Source of the DNA: JACQAI01 sp035507915
Lineage (GTDB): Bacteria > Pseudomonadota > Alphaproteobacteria > Elsterales > Elsteraceae
Length of the DNA: 36,848 nucleotides
Direction: 5' to 3'
NCBI GenBank assembly: GCA_035507915.1
Contig: DATJNS010000520.1
Coordinates: 1 to 36,848, forward strand
Below, piece by piece: positions 14,841 to 23,046 of this stretch. A program made the position numbers and the translations under genes. Under the pieces are notes generated by a model. The model did not search any database and had not been told where the DNA came from. It worked only from the letters and a program-made list of their open reading frames with translations. Within the stretch, counting starts at the first letter, position 1. Each line of letters opens with the position of its first letter.

Positions 14841-15908
14841 TCAGGCGAGGCGCGCGATCTCGAGCCGATCGGCGAGCGAGTCCAGTTGCGCCGCCAGGTT
14901 CGGGTGCAGGGGAACGCCGTTGGCGACCCGCTCGCGACGGCGCTGGTGGCTCTGCTCGCCGGGCAGCCGGATCGCATCGACGCCGGGCAGGCGCTTGGAG
15001 CCGCGCAGCTCGCGGATCACGCGGTCGACCGAGCGCTTGAAGGCCTCGACCGGGCCGAACGCGTCGACGCGCAGCGCGACGATCAGCTGACCGGTGTTGG
15101 TCGCCGATTTGTCGTCGGCGTTGAAATCGATCACGTCGCTGCCCATCGCCGCGCCGTTGAGCGTGCCGGCGAGCAGGCCGAACATCAGCGCCAGGTGCGA
15201 GCCCTTGTAGCCGCCGATCGGCAGCACGAAGCCTTCGTCGGCGCGCTTGGGGTCGGTCAGCGGGCGACCCTGGCGGTCCATCATCCAGCCCTCCGGCATG
15301 GTCTCGCCGCGCTGCGCCGCGCCCTTGACCTTGCCGTAGGCGGCGACCGAGGTCGCCATGTCGAGCACGATCGGCGGCTCCTCGAGCGCCGGCACCGCGA
15401 TCGCGATCGGGTTGGTCGACAGGAGCATGTCGATGCCGCCCCACGGCGGCATGTGGTTGGCGTTGCCGACCGCCATGTAGAGCCCGACCATGTCGCGCGC
15501 GAGCGGCATCGAGGCGTAGAGCGATGCCGGACCGGCGTGGTTGCTGTGGCGCGCGCCGACCCAGGCGACGCCGCGCTGCGCGGCCTTGTCCATCGCGAGC
15601 TGAGTCGCGCGGTGCATCACCAGGTGACCCATGGCGTTGCCGCCATCAATCAGCGCGGTGGCGTCGGTCTCCTTGACGACCTTGATGTCGGCGCGCACCG
15701 CGACCCCGCCGGCGCGGATGCGGCGGACATATTGGGCGAGCCGGAACACGCCATGATTGTCGGCGCCGATCAGGTCGGCCTCGACCATCAGGCCGGCGAT
15801 GCGCTCGGCGTCGGCCTCCGGCAGGTCGCACGCGACGAACGCGGCGCGGATGAAGCCGTGCAGCGCCGGCGCGGCGACGGTGCGGCCGGACTGGGGACGA
15901 TCGGTCAT
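14841..15908 (-). CDS. Malate/L-lactate/ureidoglycolate dehydrogenase family (Ldh_2) oxidoreductase
   Basis: This 355-residue NAD(P)-dependent 2-hydroxyacid dehydrogenase belongs to the Ldh_2 family, which is unrelated to Rossmann-type malate dehydrogenases. Family markers are LMVEADLIGADNHGVFRL near 40-57, the SNHAGPASLYASM segment, STNPIAIAVP, IVLDMATSVAAYGKV, and GYKGSHLALMFGLLAG near the active site. Members oxidise malate, lactate, ureidoglycolate, sulfolactate or related hydroxyacids; which applies here cannot be told. The start is ATG at 15908 (MTDRPQSGR); the frame extends further but without homology. It is divergent from the aroM-like gene, with a 64-bp gap that probably holds both promoters. 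A functional link with that cluster is plausible, since AllD-type enzymes accompany ureide catabolism, but this is inference. Confidence 0.87.
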   Translation of the reverse strand: MTDRPQSGRTVAAPALHGFIRAAFVACDLPEADAERIAGLMVEADLIGADNHGVFRLAQYVRRIRAGGVAVRADIKVVKETDATALIDGGNAMGHLVMHRATQLAMDKAAQRGVAWVGARHSNHAGPASLYASMPLARDMVGLYMAVGNANHMPPWGGIDMLLSTNPIAIAVPALEEPPIVLDMATSVAAYGKVKGAAQRGETMPEGWMMDRQGRPLTDPKRADEGFVLPIGGYKGSHLALMFGLLAGTLNGAAMGSDVIDFNADDKSATNTGQLIVALRVDAFGPVEAFKRSVDRVIRELRGSKRLPGVDAIRLPGEQSHQRRRERVANGVPLHPNLAAQLDSLADRLEIARLA

Positions 15909-15972
15909 GGGACGGTCTCCCGAGCGAATTTGCCGGTGGCGTGACGAGGGCTGGCCAGTCCAGGATAGCCGC

Positions 15973-16695
15973 ATGGCGACGCTCTCCACAGCCCCGATCG
16001 ACGCGCGGCCGCGCGCGAACACCGTCCCCGTGCGGCTCGGCGTGGTGGTGATCGGCCAGGCGCCGCGTCCCGAGATCGAGGCCGAACTGCGGCTGGTGCT
16101 CGGCGCGACGCCGGCGATCGAGCTGGTCGGCGCGCTCGACGGCTTGAGCCGTGTCGAGATCGACCGCTTAACGCCGGAAGGCTCGGACGACACCTTGTTC
16201 ACCAAGCTGCCGAGCGGCGACGGCGTGGTGATCAGCAAGCGGACGGTCGCACGCGGCGCCCAGGCGCGGCTCGACGCGTTCGCCGATCGCGGCATCGACG
16301 TCGCGCTGATGTGTTGTACCGGGAGCTTCAAGGGTCTCGCGGCGCGCGGGCCGGTGGTGTTCCCCTCGGCGGTGCTGACCGGCCTTGCGGCGGCGCTGCT
16401 GCCGCAAGGCCGGCTCGGTGTCTTCACGCCGCTGCCCGAGCAGGCGGACCAAGTCCGTCACAAATGGATCGAGCGGCCGTGGCAGGTCGTCGTCGAGCCG
16501 CTGCTGCCGATCCACGGCGCGGGCGAGCTCGCGGCCGCGGCGGCGCGCATGGCGGCGCATCGCCCCGACCTCGTGATCATGGACTGCATGAGCTACACGA
16601 GCGCGATGAAGGAGACGGTGCGCCGCATCACGGGAACGCCCGTCCTGCTCGGCCTGTCCTGCGCCGCCCGCGCAGTCCAGGAGCTGCTGGGTTGA
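15973..16695 (+). CDS. AroM family protein (Asp/Glu/hydantoin racemase-like)
   Basis: This 240-residue protein matches AroM, a family named for its place in the E. coli aroL-aroM locus and of unknown activity. The N-terminal strand LGVVVIGQAPRPEIE (22-36) is typical. Two cysteines, C115 in MCCTGSF and C205 in MDCMSYT, sit where the paired catalytic Cys of the Asp/Glu/hydantoin racemase superfamily lie. A racemase or isomerase chemistry is therefore a reasonable inference, not an established function. The start is ATG at 15973, giving a 15-20 residue lead before the first strand. It is the first gene of a plus-strand run (DUF917, HyuA-like, MFS), with 114 bp to the next gene, including a degenerate repeat. 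Confidence 0.85.
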   Translation: MATLSTAPIDARPRANTVPVRLGVVVIGQAPRPEIEAELRLVLGATPAIELVGALDGLSRVEIDRLTPEGSDDTLFTKLPSGDGVVISKRTVARGAQARLDAFADRGIDVALMCCTGSFKGLAARGPVVFPSAVLTGLAAALLPQGRLGVFTPLPEQADQVRHKWIERPWQVVVEPLLPIHGAGELAAAAARMAAHRPDLVIMDCMSYTSAMKETVRRITGTPVLLGLSCAARAVQELLG

Positions 16696-16738
16696 AGTCT
16701 GTCATGAAGGCGACGGCCCAGTGTCTCTGCCGACCAAA

Positions 16739-16771
16739 CCGGCATCCTCGGCACGAGCCTGAGCGTGACGA
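16739..16771. repeat. Degenerate family B repeat remnant
   Basis: CCGGCATCCTCGG at 16739-16751 and TGAGCGTGACG at about 16760-16770 resemble the left and right ends of the elements at 1980-2134 and 5286-5354, with the middle lost. It lies in the gap between the aroM-like and DUF917 genes. Confidence 0.4.
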
Positions 16772-16790
16772 CCGGGGAGCTGGAGAGGCG

Positions 16791-16817
16791 ATGAGCGAGT
16801 CCGACGCCGATGCCTGA
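16791..16817 (+). CDS. Possible 8-codon leader ORF overlapping the DUF917 start
   Basis: ATG at 16791 opens a frame encoding MSESDADA that stops with TGA at 16815-16817, overlapping the first codons of the DUF917 gene (ATG at 16810). The only good Shine-Dalgarno sequence here, GGAGAGG at 16782-16788, is spaced for 16791, not for 16810. The DUF917 frame is closed upstream by a TGA at 16792. Translation of the short frame followed by re-initiation would explain how the main gene is read. Confidence 0.4.
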   Translation: MSESDADA

Positions 16818-17925
16818 GCTGCGGCCGATCACGCTCGATGACATCGAGTCGCTGGCGATCGGCGCCTGGATCCTCGGCACCGGCGGCGGCGGCAGCCCGT
16901 ATCTCGGCCTGCTCAACATGCGCAAGCTCTACGCCGAAGGCCATCGCGTCGCCCTGATGGATCCGATGGATCTCGCCGACGACGACCTGGTCGCCGTGGT
17001 ATCGAACATGGGCGCGCCGCTGGTCGGGCAGGAGCGGCTCACCGACTCGCGCACCATGGCGAAGGCGGTGCGCATGATGGAGGCCTACATCGGCGCCAAG
17101 TTCCGCGCCATCATGTCGGTCGAGATCGGCGGCGGCAACGCGATCCAGCCCATGATGGGCGCGGCGCATCTCGGGCTTCCGGTGGTCGACGCCGACGCGA
17201 TGGGGCGCGCCTTCCCGGAGGCGCAGATGACCAGCTTCGCGATCGCCGATCTCAGGATGTATCCGCTGACCTTGGCCGATGTGCGCGAGAATTCCGTGAT
17301 CGTCGCAACCGCGGCGAGCTGGAAATGGATGGAGCGGTTGTCGCGCAAGGCGTGCGTCGAGGTCGGCTCGGTCGCCTCGACCTGCAAGGCGCCGCGCACC
17401 GGCCGCGAGGTCAAGGATTGGGGCATCCTAAATACGACGACGAAGGCGATCGGGCTCGGCCGCACCGTGCAGGCGGCGCGCCGCGCGCACCACGATCCGA
17501 TCGCCGCGATCCTCGCCGCCGAGAACGGCAAGCTCCTGTTTCGCGGCAAGGTGCAGGACGTCGCCCGGCGCACCACCGAGGGCTTCTTGCGCGGCACCGC
17601 GATGCTCGACGGCCTCGACGACGATCGCGGCGCGAGCTTCAAGCTCGCGTTCCAGAACGAATGGGCCGTCGGTTGGCGCGACGACCGGGCATGCGTCATG
17701 ACGCCGGACCTGATCTGCGTGCTCGACACCGTGACGGGCGACGCCATCGGCACCGAGACCCTGCGCTACGGCCAGCGCGTCACCGTGATCGCGCTGCCGG
17801 CGCCGGCCATCCTGCTCACGCCGAAGGGGCTCGAGCATGTCGGGCCGCGCGCCTTCGGTTACGATCTCGAGTTCCGCTCGGTGTTCGGCCAGGACGGCGC
17901 GCGCGCCGGCGGTCACGTCACATGA
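16810..17925 (+). CDS. DUF917 family protein
   Basis: This 371-residue member of DUF917 belongs to a family repeatedly found beside or fused to hydantoinase/oxoprolinase-type proteins; its biochemical role is not well established. The N-terminal motif LGTGGGGSPYLG (about 19-30) and the central IGGGNAIQPMMGAAHLGLP (about 101-119) are characteristic. There is no signal peptide or membrane segment, so it is cytoplasmic. The only usable start is ATG at 16810, because a stop closes the frame at 16792. No good ribosome site is positioned for it, which suggests coupling to the short leader frame at 16791. Its stop overlaps the next gene's start (ATGA at 17922-17925), indicating coupled translation with the HyuA-like protein and a probable complex. 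Confidence 0.9.
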   Translation: MPELRPITLDDIESLAIGAWILGTGGGGSPYLGLLNMRKLYAEGHRVALMDPMDLADDDLVAVVSNMGAPLVGQERLTDSRTMAKAVRMMEAYIGAKFRAIMSVEIGGGNAIQPMMGAAHLGLPVVDADAMGRAFPEAQMTSFAIADLRMYPLTLADVRENSVIVATAASWKWMERLSRKACVEVGSVASTCKAPRTGREVKDWGILNTTTKAIGLGRTVQAARRAHHDPIAAILAAENGKLLFRGKVQDVARRTTEGFLRGTAMLDGLDDDRGASFKLAFQNEWAVGWRDDRACVMTPDLICVLDTVTGDAIGTETLRYGQRVTVIALPAPAILLTPKGLEHVGPRAFGYDLEFRSVFGQDGARAGGHVT

Positions 17926-19454
17926 AGCGCATCGGCATCGACGTCGGCGGCACCAACACGGACGCCGTGCTGCTGGTCGACGACCGCGTCGCCCACGCGG
18001 TCAAGACGCCGACCACCGCCGACGTCACCACCGGCGTCAGACGCGCCCTCGCGGATCTGATCGCGGGCGCGCCGAGCGCGGCGGACGGTCTCGAGGCCGT
18101 GATGATCGGCACGACCCACTTCACCAACGCAGTCGTGCAGCGTCGCGACCTCATGAAGGTGGCGGCGATCCGCATCGGCTTGCCGGCGAGCGCGTCCTTG
18201 CCGCCGTTCATCGACTGGCCGGCGGATCTCGCCGACCAGGTGCGCGGCGAGGTCTTCATGATCGAGGGCGGGCACGAGTTCGACGGCCGGCCGATCGTGC
18301 CGTTCGACGAGCGCGCCATGCGCGACGCCGCGCGGCGCATCCGCGCGCTCGGCCTGCGGTCGGCCGGCATCGCCGCCGTGTTCTCGCCGCTCAACCCGGT
18401 CTGCGAGACGCGCGCTGCCGAGATCCTGCGCGAGGAATGCCCCGACGTCCGCATCACCTGCTCGCACGATCTCGGACGCATCGGCCTGCTCGAGCGCGAG
18501 AACGTCACCTTGTTGAACGCCTGCCTGGCCGATCTGGCGCAGCGCACGACGCGCGCCTTCCGCGCCGCGCTGGCCGACAGCGCGCTCGCCGCGCCGCTCT
18601 ACCTGACCCAGAACGACGGCACCGTGATGCTCGCCGAGTTCGCCGAGGCCTTTCCGGTCTACAGCTTCGCCTCGGGGCCGACCAACTCGATGCGCGGCGC
18701 CGCGTTCCTGTCCGGCATTCAGGACGCCATGGTGGTCGACGTCGGCGGCACCACCAGCGACATCGGCCAGCTGCGCCACGGCTTTCCGCGCGAGGCCAAC
18801 GCGGTCGTCGAGATCGGCGGCGTGCGCACCCTGTTCCGCATGCCCGACCTGCTGTCGTTCGGGCTCGGCGGTGGCAGCCTGGTGGCCGGGGCGCCGCTCG
18901 CGATCGGCCCGCAGAGCGTCGGCTATCAGATCACCGAACGCGCGCTGGTGTTCGGCGGCGCCGAGCTCACGACGACCGACGTCGCGGTGGCGGCCGGGCT
19001 GGTTGCGCTCGGCGATCCGGCGCGCGTGCGCCATCTGCCGGCCGGGCTGGTCAAGGACGTGATGCGGCGCATCGGCACCATGCTCGAGGAGGGCATCGAC
19101 CGCATGAAGACCGACGCCGCACCGGTGCCGTTGATCGCGGTCGGCGGCGGCTGCTTCCTGGTGCCGTCCGCGTTGCCCGGTGTGTCCGAGGTCGTCCATG
19201 TCGAGCACCAGGCGGTCGCCAATGCCGTGGGCGCGGCGATCGCCCAGGTCAGCGGCGAGGTCGATCAGATCTTCCAGGACATGACGCGCGAGCAGGCGAT
19301 CGCGGCGGCGCGCCAGATCGCCGAGGCGCGCGCGGTCAAGGCGGGCGCGGCGCCGGCGAGCCTCAAGGTCGTCGAGGTCGAGGACCTGCCGATCGCCTAC
19401 CTGCCGGGCAACAGCCTGCGCACGCGCGTGCGCGTCGTCGGCGACATCGCCTGA
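17922..19454 (+). CDS. Hydantoinase A/5-oxoprolinase-type ATPase subunit (short form)
   Basis: This is a HyuA-like protein of 510 residues. In characterised relatives (5-oxoprolinase, N-methylhydantoinase, acetone carboxylase) this domain binds ATP and phosphorylates the substrate carbonyl. The two ASKHA-fold phosphate loops are GIDVGGTNTDAVLL (5-18) and VVDVGGTTSDIG (about 270-281). Other family motifs are GTTHFTNAVVQR, SFASGPTNSMRGAAFLSG and SFGLGGGSLV. It is shorter than the roughly 690-residue classical HyuA and lacks most of the C-terminal part. No HyuB gene is nearby; instead DUF917 is directly upstream with a four-base overlap. The MFS transporter starts 10 bp downstream. The pairing suggests that HyuA-like and DUF917 proteins act together on a small cyclic amide or keto compound, by inference. 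Confidence 0.88.
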   Translation: MKRIGIDVGGTNTDAVLLVDDRVAHAVKTPTTADVTTGVRRALADLIAGAPSAADGLEAVMIGTTHFTNAVVQRRDLMKVAAIRIGLPASASLPPFIDWPADLADQVRGEVFMIEGGHEFDGRPIVPFDERAMRDAARRIRALGLRSAGIAAVFSPLNPVCETRAAEILREECPDVRITCSHDLGRIGLLERENVTLLNACLADLAQRTTRAFRAALADSALAAPLYLTQNDGTVMLAEFAEAFPVYSFASGPTNSMRGAAFLSGIQDAMVVDVGGTTSDIGQLRHGFPREANAVVEIGGVRTLFRMPDLLSFGLGGGSLVAGAPLAIGPQSVGYQITERALVFGGAELTTTDVAVAAGLVALGDPARVRHLPAGLVKDVMRRIGTMLEEGIDRMKTDAAPVPLIAVGGGCFLVPSALPGVSEVVHVEHQAVANAVGAAIAQVSGEVDQIFQDMTREQAIAAARQIAEARAVKAGAAPASLKVVEVEDLPIAYLPGNSLRTRVRVVGDIA

Positions 19455-19464
19455 GCAGGCCGCC

Positions 19465-20793
19465 ATGACGCGATCCGACGACGCGCCGCGGCGCCCGCGC
19501 CTGCCGTTCTTCTACGGCTGGCTGATCGTCCTGATCGCGTTCGTGACGATGGCCGTCGGCGTCAACGCGCGCACGGCGTTCTCGCTCTTCTTCCCGCCGA
19601 TCCTCGACGAGTTCGGCTGGGATCGCGGCGCCACCGCCGGCGCCTTCTCGTTCGGCTTCGTGGTCGCGGCGCTGCTGAGCCCGATGCTCGGCTGGCTGAT
19701 GGACCGGCGCGGGCCGCGCGTCGTGCTCGAGATGGGCACCGTCATGACGGCGGCCGGCCTGCTGCTCGCGACCGTCGCCGATCGGCCCTGGCAGCTCTAC
19801 GCCACCCTGGGCGTGCTGGTCGGCGGCGGCACGACGTGCCTCGGCTACTCGGGTCAGTCCCTTTATCTGCCAAACTGGTTCGTGCGCCGGCGCGGGCTGG
19901 CGATGAGCCTGGCGTTCTCCGGCGTCGGCGCGGGCTCGGTGGTGTTGCTGCCATGGGCCCAGAGCCTGATCGCCGATCACGGCTGGCGCGCCGCCTGCTG
20001 GGCGCTCGGCGGCCTGATGCTGTGCGTGGTGGCGCCGCTCAATCTGCTGGTGCGCGGCCGCCCGAGCGAGCTCGGCCTCGAGCCGGACGGCGATCACGGC
20101 GGCGACGGCGCGGCGGTCGCGCGGCGCGCCGCCTACATCGTCGACGCCGCGTGGGCGGCGACCGACTGGACCCTGGCGCGCGCCGTGCGCACCGCGCGCT
20201 TCTGGTGGATCGCGCTCGGCTACTTCTGCATGCTGCATTCCTGGTACGCCGTGCAGGTGCACCAGACCAAATATCTGCTCGAGATCGGCTTCGCGCCGAT
20301 GACGGCGGCGTGGGCGCTCGGCCTCGTCAGCCTGATCGCGATCCCGGGACAAATCGCGCTCGGCCATCTGTCCGACCGGGTCGGGCGCGAGGGCGTGTGG
20401 ACCGCGGGCTCGCTCGGCTTCGTGCTGTGCTTCGTGGCGCTCCTGCTGCTGCGCGGCGCGCCCGTCATGCCGCTCCTGATCGCCATGGTGATCGCGCAGG
20501 GTTTCGGCTACGGCGTGACCTCGGTGTTCGGCGCGATCCCGGCCGAGATCTTCGAGGGCCGCCAGTACGGCATGATCTTCGGTACCCTGATGTTGGCCTC
20601 GGTCGCGGGCGGCGCGACCGGCCCATGGGTGACCGGCGTCTTGTACGACGCGACCGGCAGCTATGCCGCGGGTTTCGCGATCGCGATCGTCTCGAGCCTG
20701 GTGTCGATTGTGGCAATTTGGCGCGCCGCGCCGCGCAAGGTCCGCACTGTTGCGGGAAATGTCGGTCAATCCGTGGCTTTTCGTCGGGGCTGA
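19465..20793 (+). CDS. MFS transporter, oxalate/formate antiporter-like
   Basis: This 442-residue major facilitator protein has about 12 hydrophobic helices in two halves separated by a hydrophilic loop near residues 195-230. The MFS loop 2-3 motif is GWLMDRRGPRVV (about 73-84), with its second-half relative GHLSDRVGREGV near 300. The opening FFYGWLIVLIAFVTMAVGVNAR resembles the oxalate/formate and monocarboxylate group, pointing to an organic anion substrate. It is located in the inner membrane. It is the last gene of the AroM-DUF917-HyuA unit and probably imports its substrate. Its stop codon (20791-20793) lies inside the first half-site of the Pho-box array that controls the next gene. Confidence 0.88.
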   Translation: MTRSDDAPRRPRLPFFYGWLIVLIAFVTMAVGVNARTAFSLFFPPILDEFGWDRGATAGAFSFGFVVAALLSPMLGWLMDRRGPRVVLEMGTVMTAAGLLLATVADRPWQLYATLGVLVGGGTTCLGYSGQSLYLPNWFVRRRGLAMSLAFSGVGAGSVVLLPWAQSLIADHGWRAACWALGGLMLCVVAPLNLLVRGRPSELGLEPDGDHGGDGAAVARRAAYIVDAAWAATDWTLARAVRTARFWWIALGYFCMLHSWYAVQVHQTKYLLEIGFAPMTAAWALGLVSLIAIPGQIALGHLSDRVGREGVWTAGSLGFVLCFVALLLLRGAPVMPLLIAMVIAQGFGYGVTSVFGAIPAEIFEGRQYGMIFGTLMLASVAGGATGPWVTGVLYDATGSYAAGFAIAIVSSLVSIVAIWRAAPRKVRTVAGNVGQSVAFRRG

Positions 20794-20829
20794 CACGAAA
20801 CAGTCATATTTCCGTCATTGCCCTGTCAC
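20790..20829 (+). promoter_or_regulatory. Array of four PhoB half-sites (double Pho box) upstream of pstS
   Basis: Four 7-mers resembling CTGTCAT recur at an exact 11-base step: CTGACAC (20790), CAGTCAT (20801), CCGTCAT (20812) and CTGTCAC (20823), separated by four-base AT-rich or mixed spacers. This matches the known Pho-box architecture of 7-bp direct repeats with 4-bp spacers. TAGATG at 20838-20843 is a weak candidate -10 at suitable distance. The first half-site overlaps the stop codon of the MFS gene. Phosphate-starvation induction of pstS is expected. Confidence 0.85.
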
Positions 20830-20951
20830 CTCGACGGTAGATGAGTCCTGCGTCCGTGATCGGCTTGTCGATGCGCCTGTCGCCGGACCCAGACCCCAGA
20901 TCCAAGAACCAATCCATAAAACCAATCCACGAAGCGATCCGGAGAACGACG

Positions 20952-21998
20952 ATGTTTCGACCGATCCTCACCCTGACGGCCGTTGTCGCCTTCCCCCTGA
21001 TGGTGGCAACCGCACATGCCGACAGCTTGTCCGGCGCCGGCGGTACCGCGATCTACCCGGTCCTGTCCAAGTGGGCGGCGAGCTACGCCAAGGACACCGG
21101 CACCACGGTCAACTACCAGGCCATCGGGTCGGGCGGCGGCATCGCCCAGATCAAGGCCAAGACCGTCGATTTCGCCAACAGCGACAAGCCGCTGACGCCG
21201 CAGGAGCTCGGTGCCGACGGCCTGATCCAATACCCGGCAGTCATCATCTCGATCACGCCGGTCGTCAACCTGGAGGGTATCAAGGCCGGCGAGCTCGTGT
21301 TCGACGGTCCGACGCTCGCCGACGTCTATCTCGGCAAGATCACCTCGTGGGATGACCCCGCGATCAAGAAGCTGAACCCCAGCGTCAAGCTGCCCCATGT
21401 CAGCATCACGACGGTCCACCGGTCGGACGGCTCGGGCACGACCTTCAACTTCACCGACTATCTCGGCAAGGTCAGCCCCGAGTGGAAGCAGAAGGTGGGC
21501 GCCGACGTCTCGGTCTCGTGGCCCGGCGGAGTCGGCGGCAAAGGCAATGCCGGCGTCGCCGCCTACGTCCAGAAGGTGCAAGGCGCGATCGGCTACGTCG
21601 AGTACGCCTACGTGATGGAAAACCACATGGTCTACACGAAGATGCTCAACAAGGCGGGCAAGACGATCGACCCGACCATGGGTGCCTTCCAGGCCGCCGC
21701 GGGCAACGCCGACTTCAGCAAGGTGCAGGACTTCTACCTGATCCTGACCGACCAGCCCGGCGACGCCAGCTGGCCGATCACGGCGGCGACCTACATGCTG
21801 ATGCGCAAGGACGCCGATGCCGCGAAGAACCAGGCGGTGCTCAAGTTCATGCACTGGTCGCTGACCAAGGGCCAGGACCAGGCGAAGGCGCTCGACTACG
21901 TCCCGCTGCCCGACAACGTCGTGAAGCAGATCGAGGACGCCTGGGTCAAGGGACTGAAGGACCCGACCGGCAAGCCCGAGTGGACGGCGATGAACTGA
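20952..21998 (+). CDS. pstS: Phosphate ABC transporter substrate-binding protein PstS
   Basis: This periplasmic high-affinity phosphate binder has 348 residues, normal for PstS. The signal peptide covers residues 1-23 (LTLTAVVAFPLMVATAHA). Phosphate-site segments are SGAGGTAIYPVLSKW at the mature N-terminus, IGSGGGIAQIKAKTVDFANS near 57-76, and HRSDGSGTTFNFTDYL near 156-171. The start is ATG at 20952 with GGAGA six bases upstream. The Pho-box array begins 162 bases before the start. No pstC, pstA, pstB or phoU follows; the next gene is on the opposite strand, so this is a stand-alone copy that must use permease components encoded elsewhere. A strong hairpin terminator follows at 22030. Confidence 0.93.
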   Translation: MFRPILTLTAVVAFPLMVATAHADSLSGAGGTAIYPVLSKWAASYAKDTGTTVNYQAIGSGGGIAQIKAKTVDFANSDKPLTPQELGADGLIQYPAVIISITPVVNLEGIKAGELVFDGPTLADVYLGKITSWDDPAIKKLNPSVKLPHVSITTVHRSDGSGTTFNFTDYLGKVSPEWKQKVGADVSVSWPGGVGGKGNAGVAAYVQKVQGAIGYVEYAYVMENHMVYTKMLNKAGKTIDPTMGAFQAAAGNADFSKVQDFYLILTDQPGDASWPITAATYMLMRKDADAAKNQAVLKFMHWSLTKGQDQAKALDYVPLPDNVVKQIEDAWVKGLKDPTGKPEWTAMN

Positions 21999-22029
21999 CG
22001 CTCGACCACCGTCCGTATTGCGTCGCGGG

Positions 22030-22058
22030 GGCCGACCCGGCTGGATACCGGGTCGGCC
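22030..22058. terminator. Strong terminator hairpin between pstS and the convergent dehydrogenase gene
   Basis: GGCCGACCCGG (22030-22040) pairs perfectly with CCGGGTCGGCC (22048-22058) around a seven-base loop. Only two T residues follow, but the 11-bp GC stem lies between two convergent genes and can stop transcription from either side. Confidence 0.75.
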
Positions 22059-22077
22059 TTCGCACATTCGTGGATGG

Positions 22078-23037
22078 TCACGCCACCTTGTCGGGTGGCG
22101 TCTTGCCGGCGAAGAAGGCGTCGAGATTGTCGAGCGCGCGGAAGCCCATCGCGTTGCGCGTCTCGACCGTCGCGCTGCCGAGATGAGGCAGCAGGAAGGC
22201 GTTGTCGAGCGCGCGATAGCCGGGATGCAGCTTGGGCTCGTTGGCGTAGACGTCGAGCCCCGCGGCGGCGATGTGTCCCGACCGCAGCGCGGCGATCAGC
22301 GCCTCGTCGTCGACCAAGGTGCCGCGCGCGGCGTTGACCACGACCGCGCCCTTCGGCAGCTTCGCGAGCCGCGCCGCATTGAGGAACCGCGCAGTCTCGG
22401 CGCCGCCCGGCATGTGCAGCGACAGGACGTCGACCTGGCCGAGCAGCGCGTCCGGATCGGTGTGGAAGATGGCGCCCTGCTCCTGCTCGGGCGACAGGCG
22501 CCGGATGTCGCTGTAATGGATCGTCATGCCGAAACCGCGCGCGCGCCGCGCGACCGCCTGACCGATCCGGCCCATGCCCAGGATGCCGAGCCGCTTGCCG
22601 GTGATGTGGGTGCCGAGCAGCTGGGTCGGCCTCCAGCCGTCCCACTGACCGGCGCGCACCAGACGCTCGCCTTCGCCGGCGCGCCGCGCCGCCGCCAGCA
22701 TCAGGAGGATCGCGGCGTCGGCGGTCGCGTCGGTCAGCACGTCCGGCGTGTTGGTGACGACGATGCCGCGCTCGGCCGCCGCCTTGACGTCGATGTGGTC
22801 GTAGCCGACCGAGTAGGTCGCGACGATCTTGACGCGCGACGGCAGCTTGCCGATCAGCGCGGCGTCGATCGTGTTCCCCGGGCACACGAGCAGCGCGTCG
22901 GCGCCTTCGGCCAGCGCGAGCAGGCGCTCGGCCGAGTGGGGCACGTCGTCCGTGTTGAGCCGCGCGTCGTAGCTGCCGGCGGCGCGCTGTTCGACCATCG
23001 GGGGCAGGCGCCGGCTGACCAGGAGGGTGGCCGCCAT
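22078..23037 (-). CDS. D-2-hydroxyacid dehydrogenase, glyoxylate/hydroxypyruvate reductase-like
   Basis: This 319-residue D-isomer-specific 2-hydroxyacid dehydrogenase most resembles GhrB/GyaR-type enzymes that reduce glyoxylate or hydroxypyruvate with NAD(P)H. The substrate strand VATYSVGYDHID is at 72-83. The nucleotide motif is GMGRIG (154-159), and the residue pair at the end of the second strand is followed by DIRR, hinting at NADPH use. The catalytic triad is visible: R238 in NAARGTLVD, E267 in YANEP and H285 in LLPHLGSAT. The start is ATG at 23037. It lies 9 bp downstream of the GlcG-like gene on the same strand and is probably co-transcribed; GlcG-type proteins are also associated with glycolate and glyoxylate genes. 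Confidence 0.87.
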   Translation of the reverse strand: MAATLLVSRRLPPMVEQRAAGSYDARLNTDDVPHSAERLLALAEGADALLVCPGNTIDAALIGKLPSRVKIVATYSVGYDHIDVKAAAERGIVVTNTPDVLTDATADAAILLMLAAARRAGEGERLVRAGQWDGWRPTQLLGTHITGKRLGILGMGRIGQAVARRARGFGMTIHYSDIRRLSPEQEQGAIFHTDPDALLGQVDVLSLHMPGGAETARFLNAARLAKLPKGAVVVNAARGTLVDDEALIAALRSGHIAAAGLDVYANEPKLHPGYRALDNAFLLPHLGSATVETRNAMGFRALDNLDAFFAGKTPPDKVA

Positions 23038-23046
23038 GGTGGCTCC

